A stretch of DNA of 64,000 nt, taken from positions 5,073 through 69,072 of the forward strand of contig JALNZB010000019.1 in the NCBI GenBank assembly GCA_023229545.1, read 5' to 3'. Origin of the DNA: Sulfuritalea sp. (lineage in GTDB: Bacteria; Pseudomonadota; Gammaproteobacteria; Burkholderiales; Rhodocyclaceae). Within the stretch, counting starts at the first letter, position 1. The number at the start of each line of letters is the position of its first letter. Under the pieces are notes generated by a model. The model made no database searches. It saw only the letters and a list, made by a program, of their open reading frames with translations, and was not told where the DNA came from. Positions 16,296 through 26,435 of the stretch are shown here, piece after piece. Made by a program: the position numbers and the translations under genes.

Positions 16296-17381
16296 GTGGC
16301 TGCAACGACCATACTCATCGTCGACGACGAGCCGACCAACCTGTATCTTCTCACCAGTCTGCTGCGACCTGAATACCTGGTGCGCGCCGTCAACTCGGGA
16401 GAAAGCGCCCTGCGCGCGGCGGTGAGCGAGCCACGACCGGATCTGGTGCTGCTCGACGTGATGATGCCCGCGATGGATGGCTATGCGGTGCTGGCCCGGT
16501 TGCGCGAGAACCCGGCCACGCGCGACATTCCGGTCATATTCATCACCGCGCAGGCCGAGGCGGCGGACGAGGAGCGCGGCCTGGGTCTCGGTGCCGCCGA
16601 TTACATCACCAAGCCGATCAAGCCTGCCGTGGTGCTGGCACGGGTACGCACCCAGCTCGAAGCCAAGCAGGCGCGCGACTGGAGCAAGGACCGCAACGCC
16701 TTCCTCGAAGCCGAAGTCGCATGGCGCATGGCCGACAACGACAACACCCAGACCGTCGCCATCCGGGCGCTGGCACGCCTGGCCGAGACACGCGATCCGG
16801 AAACTGGCAATCACATCAACCGCACGCAGAATTATGTCCATGTCCTGGCCTTGCGGCTGCGCGAGCATCCGCGTTTTTCGGCTTTCCTCAGTCCGCGCAA
16901 CATCGCGCTGCTGACGAAGTCGGCGCCGCTGCACGACATTGGCAAGGTCGGCATACCCGACAGCATCCTGCGCAAGGCCGGCCCGCTTACGGCGGCGGAG
17001 TGGGAGATCATGAAGACCCATTCCAGTCTCGGTTCCGACGCCATCGAGCAGGCCGAGGCCGATGCCGACAAGCCGCTGGCTTTTCTCATCCTGGCCAAGG
17101 AGATTGCGCACTGGCATCACGAAAAGTGGGATGGCAGCGGCTATCCCGACGGACTGGCTGGCGAGTCGATACCCATCGCGGCGCGGCTGATGGCTCTCGC
17201 CGATGTGTTCGACGCGCTGATTTCGGCGCGGGTGTACAAGTCGGCGATGTCCCATGCCGAGGCCCGCGACATCATCGCCGAGGAGCGCGGCAAGCATTTC
17301 GATCCCGACGTGTGCGACGCCTTCCTTGCCGGCTTCGATGAGTTTGTCGCCATCGCCGAGAAGTATCGGGAAGAGGTTTGA
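16296..17381 (+). CDS. Response regulator with HD-GYP c-di-GMP phosphodiesterase domain (RpfG-like)
   Basis: The 361-residue protein has an N-terminal CheY-like receiver (DDEP acidic pocket, phospho-acceptor D54 in LVLLDVMMP, K in TKPIKP) and a C-terminal HD-GYP domain. The HD pair is H213/D214 in LHDIGKVGIP and the GYP motif is at 282-284 in WDGSGYPDGL. Complete metal-binding residues predict active hydrolysis of cyclic di-GMP. The start is GTG with AAGGAG upstream. It immediately precedes the large hybrid kinase carrying REC and HPt domains, its most likely phosphodonor, an arrangement like RpfG/RpfC. Confidence 0.92.
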   Translation: MAATTILIVDDEPTNLYLLTSLLRPEYLVRAVNSGESALRAAVSEPRPDLVLLDVMMPAMDGYAVLARLRENPATRDIPVIFITAQAEAADEERGLGLGAADYITKPIKPAVVLARVRTQLEAKQARDWSKDRNAFLEAEVAWRMADNDNTQTVAIRALARLAETRDPETGNHINRTQNYVHVLALRLREHPRFSAFLSPRNIALLTKSAPLHDIGKVGIPDSILRKAGPLTAAEWEIMKTHSSLGSDAIEQAEADADKPLAFLILAKEIAHWHHEKWDGSGYPDGLAGESIPIAARLMALADVFDALISARVYKSAMSHAEARDIIAEERGKHFDPDVCDAFLAGFDEFVAIAEKYREEV

Positions 17382-17422
17382 GGCGCGATGACAGTTCGAT
17401 CCTGCACCCGAGAGCTTCGACC

Positions 17423-20400
17423 ATGAGCGATGCCACCTCCGCCGTCGAAGGCCGCGTACCGAAAAGGGTGTTGCGGGTGGTGCTGCTCTATGCCGTCTTC
17501 GCCGGGCTCTGGATTGTGCTCTCCGACCAGGCGGTCGCCTGGCTGTTCAGCGATCCGGCGCGGATTCTTCTGGCCAGCACGATAAAGGGCGGACTGTTTG
17601 TCGCCGTCACATCGCTGTTGCTCTTCGCCTTGATACGACGCCTGCTCGACCAGACCCTGAGCGTGTCCCGGCGCGAACTGGACGCGCAGACGGAAAAAGT
17701 GCGCGCCCTGCAACTGCTCGATGCCATTGCCGAAAGTTCCACCGACGCGATTTTTGCCAAGGACATCGATGACCACTTCATCTTCTTCAGCCGGGGCTCG
17801 GAGTTGCTCGTCGGCAAGCGTGCCGAGGAGGTTCTCGGGCGCGACGAAATGGCCGTGTTCCCGCCTGAGGTCGCCCGACAACTGATCGCCGACAACCGCC
17901 GGGTCATGGCGGAAAACCGCATCATCGTCTTCGAGGATGACGTCGTCACGGCGGAAGGGCGGCGCATTTTCCTGGCCACCAAGGGGCCGCTGCGCGACGC
18001 CGCCGGCAAGGTCATGGGCATGTTCGGCATTGCCCGCGACATCAGCGATTTCAAGCGAGCGGAGATGACGCTGCGCGACAGCGAAGCGCGCTACCGGGCG
18101 GTGACCGAGACCGCCCGCAACGCCATTATCACCATCGACAGCGCCGGCGTCATCGTGAACTCGAACCCGGCGTGCGAGCGGCTGTTTGCTTACCCGGAAG
18201 CCGAACTTACCGGGCAGCCTCTGACCCTGTTGATACCGCCGCGATTCCAGCGGCGGCATCAGGAAGGTTTCGAGAAGCGACTTGCGGATGGCGCTCCGTG
18301 TCTCGGCGGCAATGCCATCGAACTGTCCGGATTGCGCAAGGACGGCAGCGAGTTTCCGCTGGAACTCTCGGTGGCGCAGTGGACCACCGACAAGGGCCGG
18401 TTTTTCACCGGCATCATGGTCGACATCACCGAGCGGAAGAATAGTGAAGCAAGCCTGGTCCTTGGTAGCCGGCGCGCCGAAGTCCTGCTCGCGCTGCCGG
18501 GCGCCGCCGAGAACATGGACGAGCGTGAATTCATGCAATACGGCATGGAACAGGCCGAACAACTCACCGGTAGCCGCATCGCCTTCATCCATTTCGTCTA
18601 CGAGGACCAGCAAACCATCGAACTGGTGACCTGGTCGCGTGCCACCCTGGAGGACTATTGCCAGGCCGTGGTTGAAAGCCACTACCCGATCAGCGAGGCC
18701 GGCATCTGGGCCGACGCCCTGCGCAATAGGGCGCCGGTGGTGTTCAACGACTACTCCAGCGCACCCGGCAAGCACGGTCTGCCCGAGGGCCACGCCCATC
18801 TGGCGCGCCTGATCAGCGTACCGGTGATCGAAGGCGGTTTGGTGCGCATGATGGCCGGCGTTGGCAACAAACCCGAGCCTTACACCGATCTCGACGTGGA
18901 GACGGTGCAGCTGCTTGCCAGCGCCATCTGGCGCATCGTGAACCAGCGCCGGACGGACAAAGCCCTGCGCGAGAGCGAGCTGTCGCTCAGGGAATCGCAG
19001 AACATCGCGGACCTGGGCAGTTATGTGCTGGATGTCGCCAGCGGGCGGTGGCAAAGTTCGGCGGTGTTCGACCGGGTATTCGGCATTGACCCGGCCTATG
19101 AACGCTCGGTGGCGGGATGGGCGGCTCTGATCCATCCTGCTGACCGTGCCATGATGCTGGACTATTTCAGAAACGAGGTGCTTGGCCTGGGCCATGAGTT
19201 TGACAAGGTGTACCGCGTGGTCCGCCATGAAGACGGAGCCGAACGCTGGGTACACGGCTTGGGCAAACTGCAATTCGATGCGCAAGGGCGCCCGGTGAAT
19301 ATGCACGGCACGATCCAGGACATCACCGAGCAGAAAAATGCCGAGGCAAGAATTGAGCGCCTGGCCCAACTCTATGCCGCCTTGAGCCGCTGCAACCAGG
19401 CTATTGTTCATTGCATCGGCGAAGAAGAGTTGTTCCCCAGAATATGCAGCGCTGCGGTGACCATGGGCGGGATGCGAATGGCATGGGTGGGAATGGTGGC
19501 TGCGGAACGCCGGCAGGTCATGCCGGTGGCCTCGTTTGGCGACGATCAGGGCTATCTGACAGACATCCGGATCTCGGACGATGCCACGGATCCTTTCGGC
19601 CAGAGTCCCGTCAGTGCAGCAATTCGCGAAGGCCAGCCGGTCTGGTGCGACGATTTTGCCAACGATCCGCGCACCGCACCGTGGCATGAACGTGCTGCAC
19701 GCGCCGGCTTGGCTTCCTCGGTGGCGCTACCGCTACGGCGCAACGGGGCAATCGTCGGCGCTTTCACCGTCTACGCCAGCGAGGTCAACGCCTTTGACGC
19801 GGACACACGCAAACTGCTGATTGAAATGGCCACGGATATCAGTTTTGCGCTGGATAACTTTGCCCGCGAGGCCGCGCGCAGAACGTCCGAAATTCAACTA
19901 CGCAAATTTTTCCTGGCCGTGGAACAAAGTCCGGAGAGCATCGTCATCACCAACCTCGACGCCGAGATCGAGTATGTGAACGAGGCCTTTGTTGAGACCA
20001 CCGGCTACAGCCGCGAGGAGGTGATCGGGAAGAACCCGCGCCTCCTGCACTCGGGCAAGACCCCACCGGAAACCTACTTCGCCCTGTGGGATGCGCTGAG
20101 TCAGGGCCAGCCATGGAAGGGCGAGTTCCATAACAAGCGCAAGGACGGCGGCGAATATGTCGAGTTCGCCATCATCACGCCGCTGTACCAGGCCGACGGC
20201 TCGATAGGACACTATGTCGCGGTGAAGGAGGACATCACCGAGAAGAAGCGCATCGGCCTCGAACTGGACGCGCATCGACATCATCTCGAAGCGCTGGTGG
20301 CGACGCGCACGGCGGAACTGGTTACGGCACGGGAACGGGCCGATGCCGCCAACATGGCCAAGAGCAGTTTCCTCGCCAACATGAGCCACGAAATCCGCAC

Positions 20401-22231
20401 GCCGATGAACGCCATCATCGGCCTCACGCACATCCTGAAGCACGGTGAGGCGACGCCGCAACAGGCCACCCAGTTGGACAAGATCGACGGCGCCAGCCGG
20501 CACCTGCTTTCGATCATCAACGACATCCTCGATTTGTCCAAAATCGACGCGGGCCGGTTGCAACTGGAGAGCACGGACTTTTCGCTCTCCGCCATCTTCG
20601 ACAGTATCGCCTCCATCATCGGCGAATCGGCGCGGGACAAGGAGCTTCGCATCGAAATCGACGGCGACGGGGTTCCGCAGTGGTTGCGCGGCGACCCGAC
20701 GCGATTGCGCCAGGCATTGCTTAACTATGCTGGCAACGCCGTCAAGTTCACCGAAAAGGGTTCCATCGTCCTGCGCGCCAGCCTATGTGCCGAAGGAAAT
20801 CCGGGCGAAGGCAGCATGGAGTCTCCTGGGAATCTGGAAGGCAGCGGTGATGAATTGTTGGTGCGCTTCGAGGTGCAAGACACCGGCGTCGGCATCGCCC
20901 CCGACGAGATGCCCCGGCTGTTCCATGCCTTCGAGCAGGTCGACGCGTCGACCACGCGCAAGTACGGCGGCACCGGTCTCGGCCTCGTTATCACCCGGCG
21001 ACTGGCGCAACTGATGGGCGGAGAAGTCGGCGCTGACAGCACGCCGGGGAAGGGCAGCACCTTCTGGTTCACCGCCCGCCTGCAGCGCGGTCGCGGTACC
21101 AGGCCAGCCGGGTCGGCGACCGCCGAGCCGGGGGATGCCGAAACGCAATTGCGCCGCCGCCATGGTGGCGCCCGGCTGCTGCTGGCCGAGGACAACCCCA
21201 TCAACCGCGAAGTGGCGCTGGACCTGCTCCATGGCGCCGGCATGGCGGTAGATACCGCGACCGATGGCCGCGAGGCGCTGGAAATGGCCAGTGCCACCGC
21301 CTACGACCTGATCCTGATGGACATCCAGATGCCCGACATGGATGGTCTCGAAGCCACCCGCGCCATTCGCGCCCTGCCGGACCGTGAAAAAACGCCGATC
21401 CTGGCGATGACGGCCAACGCCTTCGACAAGGATCGTCTGGCTTGCGAAGAAGCTGGAATGAACGACTTTCTCACCAAGCCGGTGGCGCCCGACGCGCTCT
21501 ATCAGGCCCTGCTGCTCTGGTTGTCGGCGACGCCGGCGAATCCGCTGCCGGCCGATACCGCGCACCAGGCGCCTGTCGCGCCGATGCCGCCGCTGCAAGA
21601 TCGGCCATGCCTGCCGCAGCCCCTGGCCGACTTCGACGGACTCGATACGGCTCGGGCGCTGATCGCCCTGCGCGGCAACGTGTTTGCCTACGTCGGGCTG
21701 TTGCGGCAACTCGCCGCACGCCACGGCGATGATACCCGGCACCTGCGGGACGAACTCGCGGCTGGTCAGACCGAGGCGGCCCGCAACAGAGCGCATGCGC
21801 TCAAAGGAGCGGCCGGAACCCTGGGGGTCATTCGTCTCCAGGCAGCCGCAGCGGCCATCGAGCAGGCCATGCGCGACGCCGCTCCGATGGCGTCGCTGGC
21901 AGCGCTACTGGCTACCCTGGAGTCGGCGCAGAGCGAACTGGACGCGGTTCTCGCGCTCGTGCCTGAAGCGGCGGCGGTTGGCGATAAGGATGGCGAGCGT
22001 AACAAGTTTGCCGCCGATCCCCGCCGGGTGCGTGCGGTACTCAAGCAGATGGAACCCCTGCTGGCCAGCGATGATACGGCGGCGGGCGAGCTGTTCGAGG
22101 CCGCCCAGCCTCTCCTGCTGGCAACTTTCGGCGCGGCGGCGATGCAACTGGGACGCCAGATGGCGGACTTCGACTACCCGGCCGCACTGGCGACCCTGCG
22201 CGACCTGATCCGCCAAACGCCGGAAAACTGA
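17423..22231 (+). CDS. Multi-sensor hybrid histidine kinase (2TM-PAS-PAS-GAF-PAS-GAF-PAS-HisKA-HATPase-REC-HPt)
   Basis: This is a very large (1602 residues) membrane kinase. Two N-terminal TM segments (about 13-65) flank a short loop. They are followed by PAS, PAS, GAF (about 350-510), PAS, GAF (about 655-815) and PAS domains, then HisKA with phospho-acceptor H989 in NMSHEIRTPMN. The HATPase has DTGVGI and GTGLGL boxes; the receiver has D1300 in LILMDIQMPDMDG; the HPt has H1458 in AHALKGAAGTLG. This is a full phosphorelay in one chain. ATG 17423 is preferred; a TTG at 17378 would overlap the HD-GYP stop. It should signal to the upstream HD-GYP regulator and so to c-di-GMP turnover. Confidence 0.92.
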   Translation: MSDATSAVEGRVPKRVLRVVLLYAVFAGLWIVLSDQAVAWLFSDPARILLASTIKGGLFVAVTSLLLFALIRRLLDQTLSVSRRELDAQTEKVRALQLLDAIAESSTDAIFAKDIDDHFIFFSRGSELLVGKRAEEVLGRDEMAVFPPEVARQLIADNRRVMAENRIIVFEDDVVTAEGRRIFLATKGPLRDAAGKVMGMFGIARDISDFKRAEMTLRDSEARYRAVTETARNAIITIDSAGVIVNSNPACERLFAYPEAELTGQPLTLLIPPRFQRRHQEGFEKRLADGAPCLGGNAIELSGLRKDGSEFPLELSVAQWTTDKGRFFTGIMVDITERKNSEASLVLGSRRAEVLLALPGAAENMDEREFMQYGMEQAEQLTGSRIAFIHFVYEDQQTIELVTWSRATLEDYCQAVVESHYPISEAGIWADALRNRAPVVFNDYSSAPGKHGLPEGHAHLARLISVPVIEGGLVRMMAGVGNKPEPYTDLDVETVQLLASAIWRIVNQRRTDKALRESELSLRESQNIADLGSYVLDVASGRWQSSAVFDRVFGIDPAYERSVAGWAALIHPADRAMMLDYFRNEVLGLGHEFDKVYRVVRHEDGAERWVHGLGKLQFDAQGRPVNMHGTIQDITEQKNAEARIERLAQLYAALSRCNQAIVHCIGEEELFPRICSAAVTMGGMRMAWVGMVAAERRQVMPVASFGDDQGYLTDIRISDDATDPFGQSPVSAAIREGQPVWCDDFANDPRTAPWHERAARAGLASSVALPLRRNGAIVGAFTVYASEVNAFDADTRKLLIEMATDISFALDNFAREAARRTSEIQLRKFFLAVEQSPESIVITNLDAEIEYVNEAFVETTGYSREEVIGKNPRLLHSGKTPPETYFALWDALSQGQPWKGEFHNKRKDGGEYVEFAIITPLYQADGSIGHYVAVKEDITEKKRIGLELDAHRHHLEALVATRTAELVTARERADAANMAKSSFLANMSHEIRTPMNAIIGLTHILKHGEATPQQATQLDKIDGASRHLLSIINDILDLSKIDAGRLQLESTDFSLSAIFDSIASIIGESARDKELRIEIDGDGVPQWLRGDPTRLRQALLNYAGNAVKFTEKGSIVLRASLCAEGNPGEGSMESPGNLEGSGDELLVRFEVQDTGVGIAPDEMPRLFHAFEQVDASTTRKYGGTGLGLVITRRLAQLMGGEVGADSTPGKGSTFWFTARLQRGRGTRPAGSATAEPGDAETQLRRRHGGARLLLAEDNPINREVALDLLHGAGMAVDTATDGREALEMASATAYDLILMDIQMPDMDGLEATRAIRALPDREKTPILAMTANAFDKDRLACEEAGMNDFLTKPVAPDALYQALLLWLSATPANPLPADTAHQAPVAPMPPLQDRPCLPQPLADFDGLDTARALIALRGNVFAYVGLLRQLAARHGDDTRHLRDELAAGQTEAARNRAHALKGAAGTLGVIRLQAAAAAIEQAMRDAAPMASLAALLATLESAQSELDAVLALVPEAAAVGDKDGERNKFAADPRRVRAVLKQMEPLLASDDTAAGELFEAAQPLLLATFGAAAMQLGRQMADFDYPAALATLRDLIRQTPEN

Positions 22232-22246
22232 CCCTGGAAAAAGCAG

Positions 22247-22383
22247 TTGACCACGGGGAATACGGGGATACACGGGGAAATTCAGTGAGTTGCAACGGAT
22301 TTCGTGCTCACCAATTTGGTTGCGGCATTTCCCGCCGTAACTCATTGTTTCTCCCCGTGTCCCCCGTGTCCCCCGTGGTTGAA
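22247..22383. repeat. Long imperfect inverted repeat between kinase and queF
   Basis: The arms are 22247-22291 and 22339-22383, about 45 bases each with a loop of about 47. Each arm contains three CACGGGG or ACGGGG units (left) or the complementary CCCCGTG units (right). It lies between the stop codons of two convergent genes. It may act as a bidirectional terminator, or be a dispersed palindromic element of the CACGGGG type. No T-run follows. Confidence 0.65.
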
Positions 22384-22402
22384 TCGAGGTTTTTAGGCTG
22401 GC

Positions 22403-22819
22403 TCAATACTCCGTCAGGTCGATCTGTGGCGCCGGCTTCCAGCCTTTCTTGCGGTGTTCCGCGACGACGCTGGTGGTAATGCCGCCGCGCACGTAAAAAC
22501 GCGCGGTGAGGCGCATGAAGCGTGGTCGGGTAGCGCGAGTCAGATCGTCGAGAATGCGGTTGGTGACATCTTCGTGAAAATGCCCCTCGTCGCGAAAGCT
22601 CCAGATGTAGAGCTTGAGACTTTTCAGTTCGACGCAGACCTTGTCGGCGATGTAATCGAGCGTTAGCACGGCAAAATCCGGCTGCCCGGTCTTGGGACAG
22701 AGGCAGGTGAATTCGGGAATTTCCATGTGAATCCGGTAATCCCGCTGCGGCGCCGGATTGGGGAAGGTCTCCAGCGTTTTGGAGTGGGTGCGGGTGGCTT
22801 GGCTGGCTGGCTTTGGCAT
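22403..22819 (-). CDS. queF: NADPH-dependent 7-cyano-7-deazaguanine reductase QueF (type I)
   Basis: This enzyme reduces preQ0 to preQ1 in queuosine biosynthesis. The 138-residue unimodular T-fold protein has the catalytic cysteine C41 in FTCLCPKTGQPDFA and the QueF signature ELKSLKLYIWSFRDEGHFHE (residues about 73-92). ATG 22819 gives the usual N-terminus (MPKPASQATRTH); an upstream in-frame ATG at 22906 would add 29 residues that run into the smc leader and is not credible. The gene is divergent from smc. Confidence 0.95.
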   Translation of the reverse strand: MPKPASQATRTHSKTLETFPNPAPQRDYRIHMEIPEFTCLCPKTGQPDFAVLTLDYIADKVCVELKSLKLYIWSFRDEGHFHEDVTNRILDDLTRATRPRFMRLTARFYVRGGITTSVVAEHRKKGWKPAPQIDLTEY

Positions 22820-22854
22820 GCTGTGTGGGTGCGGGTAACAGGGTCGGGACAGAT

Positions 22855-22860
22855 TATAAT
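22855..22860 (+). promoter_or_regulatory. Possible -10 element upstream of smc
   Basis: A perfect TATAAT lies 52 bases before the smc start in the short queF/smc divergent gap. No convincing -35 is found 16-18 bases upstream, so this is only a candidate. Confidence 0.3.
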
Positions 22861-22911
22861 GGCACGGCTGTAGGGTCACACCTTCGCCATCCTCTTTCCG
22901 GTTCATTCCTC

Positions 22912-25900
22912 GTGCGCCTAGACAAGCTGAAACTTTCGGGCTTCAAGTCGTTTGTTGAGCCCACCACCGTGCTCTTTCCCGGCCAACTGGCGGGCGTGGT
23001 CGGCCCCAACGGCTGCGGCAAGTCGAACATCATCGATGCCGTGCGCTGGGTACTGGGCGAATCCAAGGCCTCTGAGCTGCGCGGCGAATCGATCCAGGAC
23101 GTGATTTTCAAGGGCTCGGGCAACCGCAAGGAGGTCAGCCGCGCCAGCGTCGAGCTGCATTTCGACAACGCGCAGGGCCGCGCTACCGGGCAGTGGAGCC
23201 AATACGCCGAAATCACGGTCAAGCGCGTGCTCGACCGCGAGGGCAATTCGAGTTATTACATCAACAATCTGCATGTCCGCCGCCGCGACGTGATCGATCT
23301 GTTTCTCGGCACCGGCCTCGGTCCGCGCGCCTACGCCATTATCGGCCAGGGCATGATATCGCGCATCGTCGAGGCCAAGCCCGACGAGCTGCGCTTTTTC
23401 CTCGAAGAAGCGGCCGGCGTCACCAAGTACAAGGAACGCCGGCGGGAAACCGAACACCGCCTGGAAGATGCGCGCGAGAACATCGCCCGCGTTGATGACA
23501 TCCGCAATGAGCTGGAAACCCAGGTCAGCCACTTGCAGGCGCAGGCGACTGTCGCCCAACAGTATCGCGATCTGCATCAGCAGGTGTCGCGCAAACAGAC
23601 CCTGTTGTGGCTGAAGAAGCGCAACGATGCGCGGCACGACGGCCAACGCCTGACGCGTCAGGTGGATGAAGCCGTCAATCGCGTCGAAGCCGAAACCGCG
23701 CAGTTGCGTGAAATCGAAGCGCGCGTCGAACATGCGCGCGAGAGCCATTATTTGGCGTCGGATGCCTTGCACGCGGCGCAGGCCGAGATGTTTGCGGCCA
23801 ACGGCGAAGTCAGCCGTCTTGAATCCGAAATCAGCCACCTGCGCGATTCGCGCTCGCGGCTGGAAGCGCGCCTCGACCAGTTGGGCGTCGAGGAAACCCA
23901 TTGGCGTAGCCAGCACGGCCAGTTGGCTGAGGATGAGGCGCGCTGGAACCTTCTGCTGGAGAATTCCCGCACGCGTTCCGCCACCGCTGCCGCCCGTCAT
24001 GATGAGGCCGCAGCGCGCTTGCCCGATGCCGAAGATGCCGTGCAGGCCGCCAACGGCGATGTCACCGAGGCGCGCCGTGCCTTGGGCGAGGCCGAACAGG
24101 CGCTGCGTCTGGCCGAGGCCGACAAGGGACACGCCTTGCGCGCACTGGATAACCTGGTGCAGCGCCGCAGCCGGCTGGAGCAGGATCGGCAGGCGCTGGG
24201 CGCGCCCGATCCGGCGCTGCTGTCCGCGTCAAAGGAAAACGAACAGCGCGCCGAGGCGGCGCTGGCGGTGGCTCAGGAGCGTCTGGCAGCGCTGCAAGCG
24301 GCCGTGCCCGCCGCCGAGGCGCAACTGCGCGCGGCCCGCGAAGCCTTGCAGGCCGCGCATCGCAGCCTGACCGAGAGCCGCGCCCGGCATGATGCGCTGG
24401 CGCACTTGCAAGCCAGGGTCGCGCAAAGCGGCGAGATTGGCGACTGGCTCAAGGCGCGCCATCTGGCCGATGCCAAACCGCTATGGCAGTCGATTCAGGT
24501 CGAGGCCGGCTGGGAAACGGCGGTCGAGGCCGTGCTGCGCGAACGCTTTTCGGCACTGAACGCCGACACGGAAACTCTGCGTGCCGCGCTTGCCGCGCCG
24601 CCCCCCGCGATTCTCACGCTGGCGCTGGAGAGCGGTGCTGGCGCCATGTCGCCTGTCGCCGACAGCCTGCGCGGCAAAGTGCGCTGCGACGATCCGCGCT
24701 GGTCGGGCGTGCTCGACGAATGGCTGGCCGGTGTGTCCGTCGCCGACGACCTGGCGACCGAATTGCCATTGGCATCGGGACAGCGCGTCTCAAGGGCCGG
24801 CCATCTGCTGACGCCCGCCGGCCTGACGCTCTACGTGCCGGATGCGAAAACCCATGGCGTCATCGAACGCCAGCGCGAGATCGACGAACTGGCCGGCTTG
24901 CTGGCGGCGCGCGCCGCCAGCGAAGACGCGGCGCGCGAAGTGCAGCGTAGCGCCGAGCAGCAACTGGCCGAGGCCCAGGCGCAAATCGGCGCCGCCCGTC
25001 GCGCGATGCAGGAGGCGCAGCAGGCTTTTCATGCGGCGCAGGTGGAGGCGCTGAAGCTGGCGCAGGCACAGGCCCGTTTCGAGGAACGCGCGGCGCAGAT
25101 CGACCGCGATCTGGCCGAACTGCTGCGTCAGGACGAAACCGAGCAGGCGCGCCGCGAGCGCGCCGAGAGCGAGGGCGAACTCCAGCGCGAACGCCTCGGC
25201 GAAGTGCGCGAGCGTCTCGAACAGGCGCTGGAAGTCCATCGACTGAAGGATGCCGCCTTGCGCGAGGCGCGGGCACTGGAAATCCAGCTTGGGCGCGAGG
25301 CCCAGGAGGCGGGTTTCTCCGAACGCGAATGCCTGTCGAAGCTGGAAGACAACGCCCGCGCTGCGGCGACGGCGAGCAGCCAGTTGCAACGCATCGAGGG
25401 CGAGACGGCAGCTGCGCGCACCGAAGTCGCGGGCATCAGCGATCTGGTTTTGCAGGAGCAGTTGCACGCGGCGCTGGACGCGAAGCAGGGCAAGGAGTCG
25501 GCGCTGGCAGAACGGCGAAATGTGCTCGAAACGGCGGCCTCCGAGCTGCGCAGCCTCGATGAACAGCGCCTCAAGCTGGAGCAGGGCGTCGTTCCGCTGC
25601 GCGACAAGATCAACGATCTCAAGCTCAAGGCGCAAGCTGTCCAGATCAACGAGGAGCAGTTTCGCGAACGCCTGGCCGAAGTGCATGTGGTCAACGAAGC
25701 CGACGAAGCACCCTTCGTCGACGAGCTTAACGCCAGCGGCGCCGACCGGCTCAAGGACAATGTCCTGCAAGGCGAAATCGTGCGGATCAATGCCGAGATC
25801 GAAACCCTTGGCCCGGTCAACCTCGCCGCGCTGGAAGAACTGGCCACGGCCTCCGAGCGCAAGGGTTTTCTCGATGCGCAGTCGAGCGATCTCTCCGAGG

Positions 25901-26433
25901 CCATCGGCACCCTGGAAGACGCTATTCGCCGCATCGACCGCGAAACGCGCGAGCAGTTGCAGGAGACCTACGACACGGTCAATAGGCACTTCGGCACGCT
26001 GTTCCCGCAGCTCTTCGGCGGCGGCGAAGCGCGCCTGCTGCTCACCGGCGAGGAGATTCTCGATGCCGGCATCCAGATCATGGCGCAACCGCCGGGCAAG
26101 AAGAACACCACCATACATCTGCTTTCCGGCGGCGAAAAAGCGCTGACCGCGATTGCGCTGGTGTTCGCGCTGTTCCAGCTCAATCCCGCGCCGTTCTGCC
26201 TGCTCGACGAGGTGGACGCGCCGCTCGACGACTCGAACACGGTGCGTTTCTGCGATCTGGTCAAGCGCATGTCGGCGCAAACCCAGTTCATCTTCATTTC
26301 GCACAACAAGATCGCCATGGAAATGGCCCAGCAATTGATCGGCGTGACCATGCAGGAGCAGGGCGTGTCGCGCGTGGTGGAAGTCGATATCGAAGAGGCG
26401 CTGCGCCTCGCCGTTGAACAAGAGGTGGCTTGA
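22912..26433 (+). CDS. smc: Chromosome segregation protein SMC
   Basis: The 1173-residue condensin ATPase has an N-terminal Walker A (GPNGCGKSNIIDAVRW) after KLSGFKSFVEPT, a long Ala/Glu/Arg-rich coiled coil, and a hinge around residues 530-660 (GDWLKARHL, ALNADTETL). A second coiled coil follows, then the C-terminal signature LLSGGEKALTAIAL and Walker B FCLLDEVDAPLDDSN. GTG 22912 (VRLDKLKLSGFKSF) gives the canonical start; the frame is open upstream but unconserved. It begins the conserved betaproteobacterial smc-zipA-ligA cluster. Confidence 0.97.
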   Translation: MRLDKLKLSGFKSFVEPTTVLFPGQLAGVVGPNGCGKSNIIDAVRWVLGESKASELRGESIQDVIFKGSGNRKEVSRASVELHFDNAQGRATGQWSQYAEITVKRVLDREGNSSYYINNLHVRRRDVIDLFLGTGLGPRAYAIIGQGMISRIVEAKPDELRFFLEEAAGVTKYKERRRETEHRLEDARENIARVDDIRNELETQVSHLQAQATVAQQYRDLHQQVSRKQTLLWLKKRNDARHDGQRLTRQVDEAVNRVEAETAQLREIEARVEHARESHYLASDALHAAQAEMFAANGEVSRLESEISHLRDSRSRLEARLDQLGVEETHWRSQHGQLAEDEARWNLLLENSRTRSATAAARHDEAAARLPDAEDAVQAANGDVTEARRALGEAEQALRLAEADKGHALRALDNLVQRRSRLEQDRQALGAPDPALLSASKENEQRAEAALAVAQERLAALQAAVPAAEAQLRAAREALQAAHRSLTESRARHDALAHLQARVAQSGEIGDWLKARHLADAKPLWQSIQVEAGWETAVEAVLRERFSALNADTETLRAALAAPPPAILTLALESGAGAMSPVADSLRGKVRCDDPRWSGVLDEWLAGVSVADDLATELPLASGQRVSRAGHLLTPAGLTLYVPDAKTHGVIERQREIDELAGLLAARAASEDAAREVQRSAEQQLAEAQAQIGAARRAMQEAQQAFHAAQVEALKLAQAQARFEERAAQIDRDLAELLRQDETEQARRERAESEGELQRERLGEVRERLEQALEVHRLKDAALREARALEIQLGREAQEAGFSERECLSKLEDNARAAATASSQLQRIEGETAAARTEVAGISDLVLQEQLHAALDAKQGKESALAERRNVLETAASELRSLDEQRLKLEQGVVPLRDKINDLKLKAQAVQINEEQFRERLAEVHVVNEADEAPFVDELNASGADRLKDNVLQGEIVRINAEIETLGPVNLAALEELATASERKGFLDAQSSDLSEAIGTLEDAIRRIDRETREQLQETYDTVNRHFGTLFPQLFGGGEARLLLTGEEILDAGIQIMAQPPGKKNTTIHLLSGGEKALTAIALVFALFQLNPAPFCLLDEVDAPLDDSNTVRFCDLVKRMSAQTQFIFISHNKIAMEMAQQLIGVTMQEQGVSRVVEVDIEEALRLAVEQEVA

Positions 26434-26435
26434 AC

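Noticed and set aside
17141..19687. 848-aa minus-strand open frame
   Set aside because: It is antisense to the HD-GYP and hybrid-kinase genes, with low-complexity composition; an artefact of GC-rich coding sequence.
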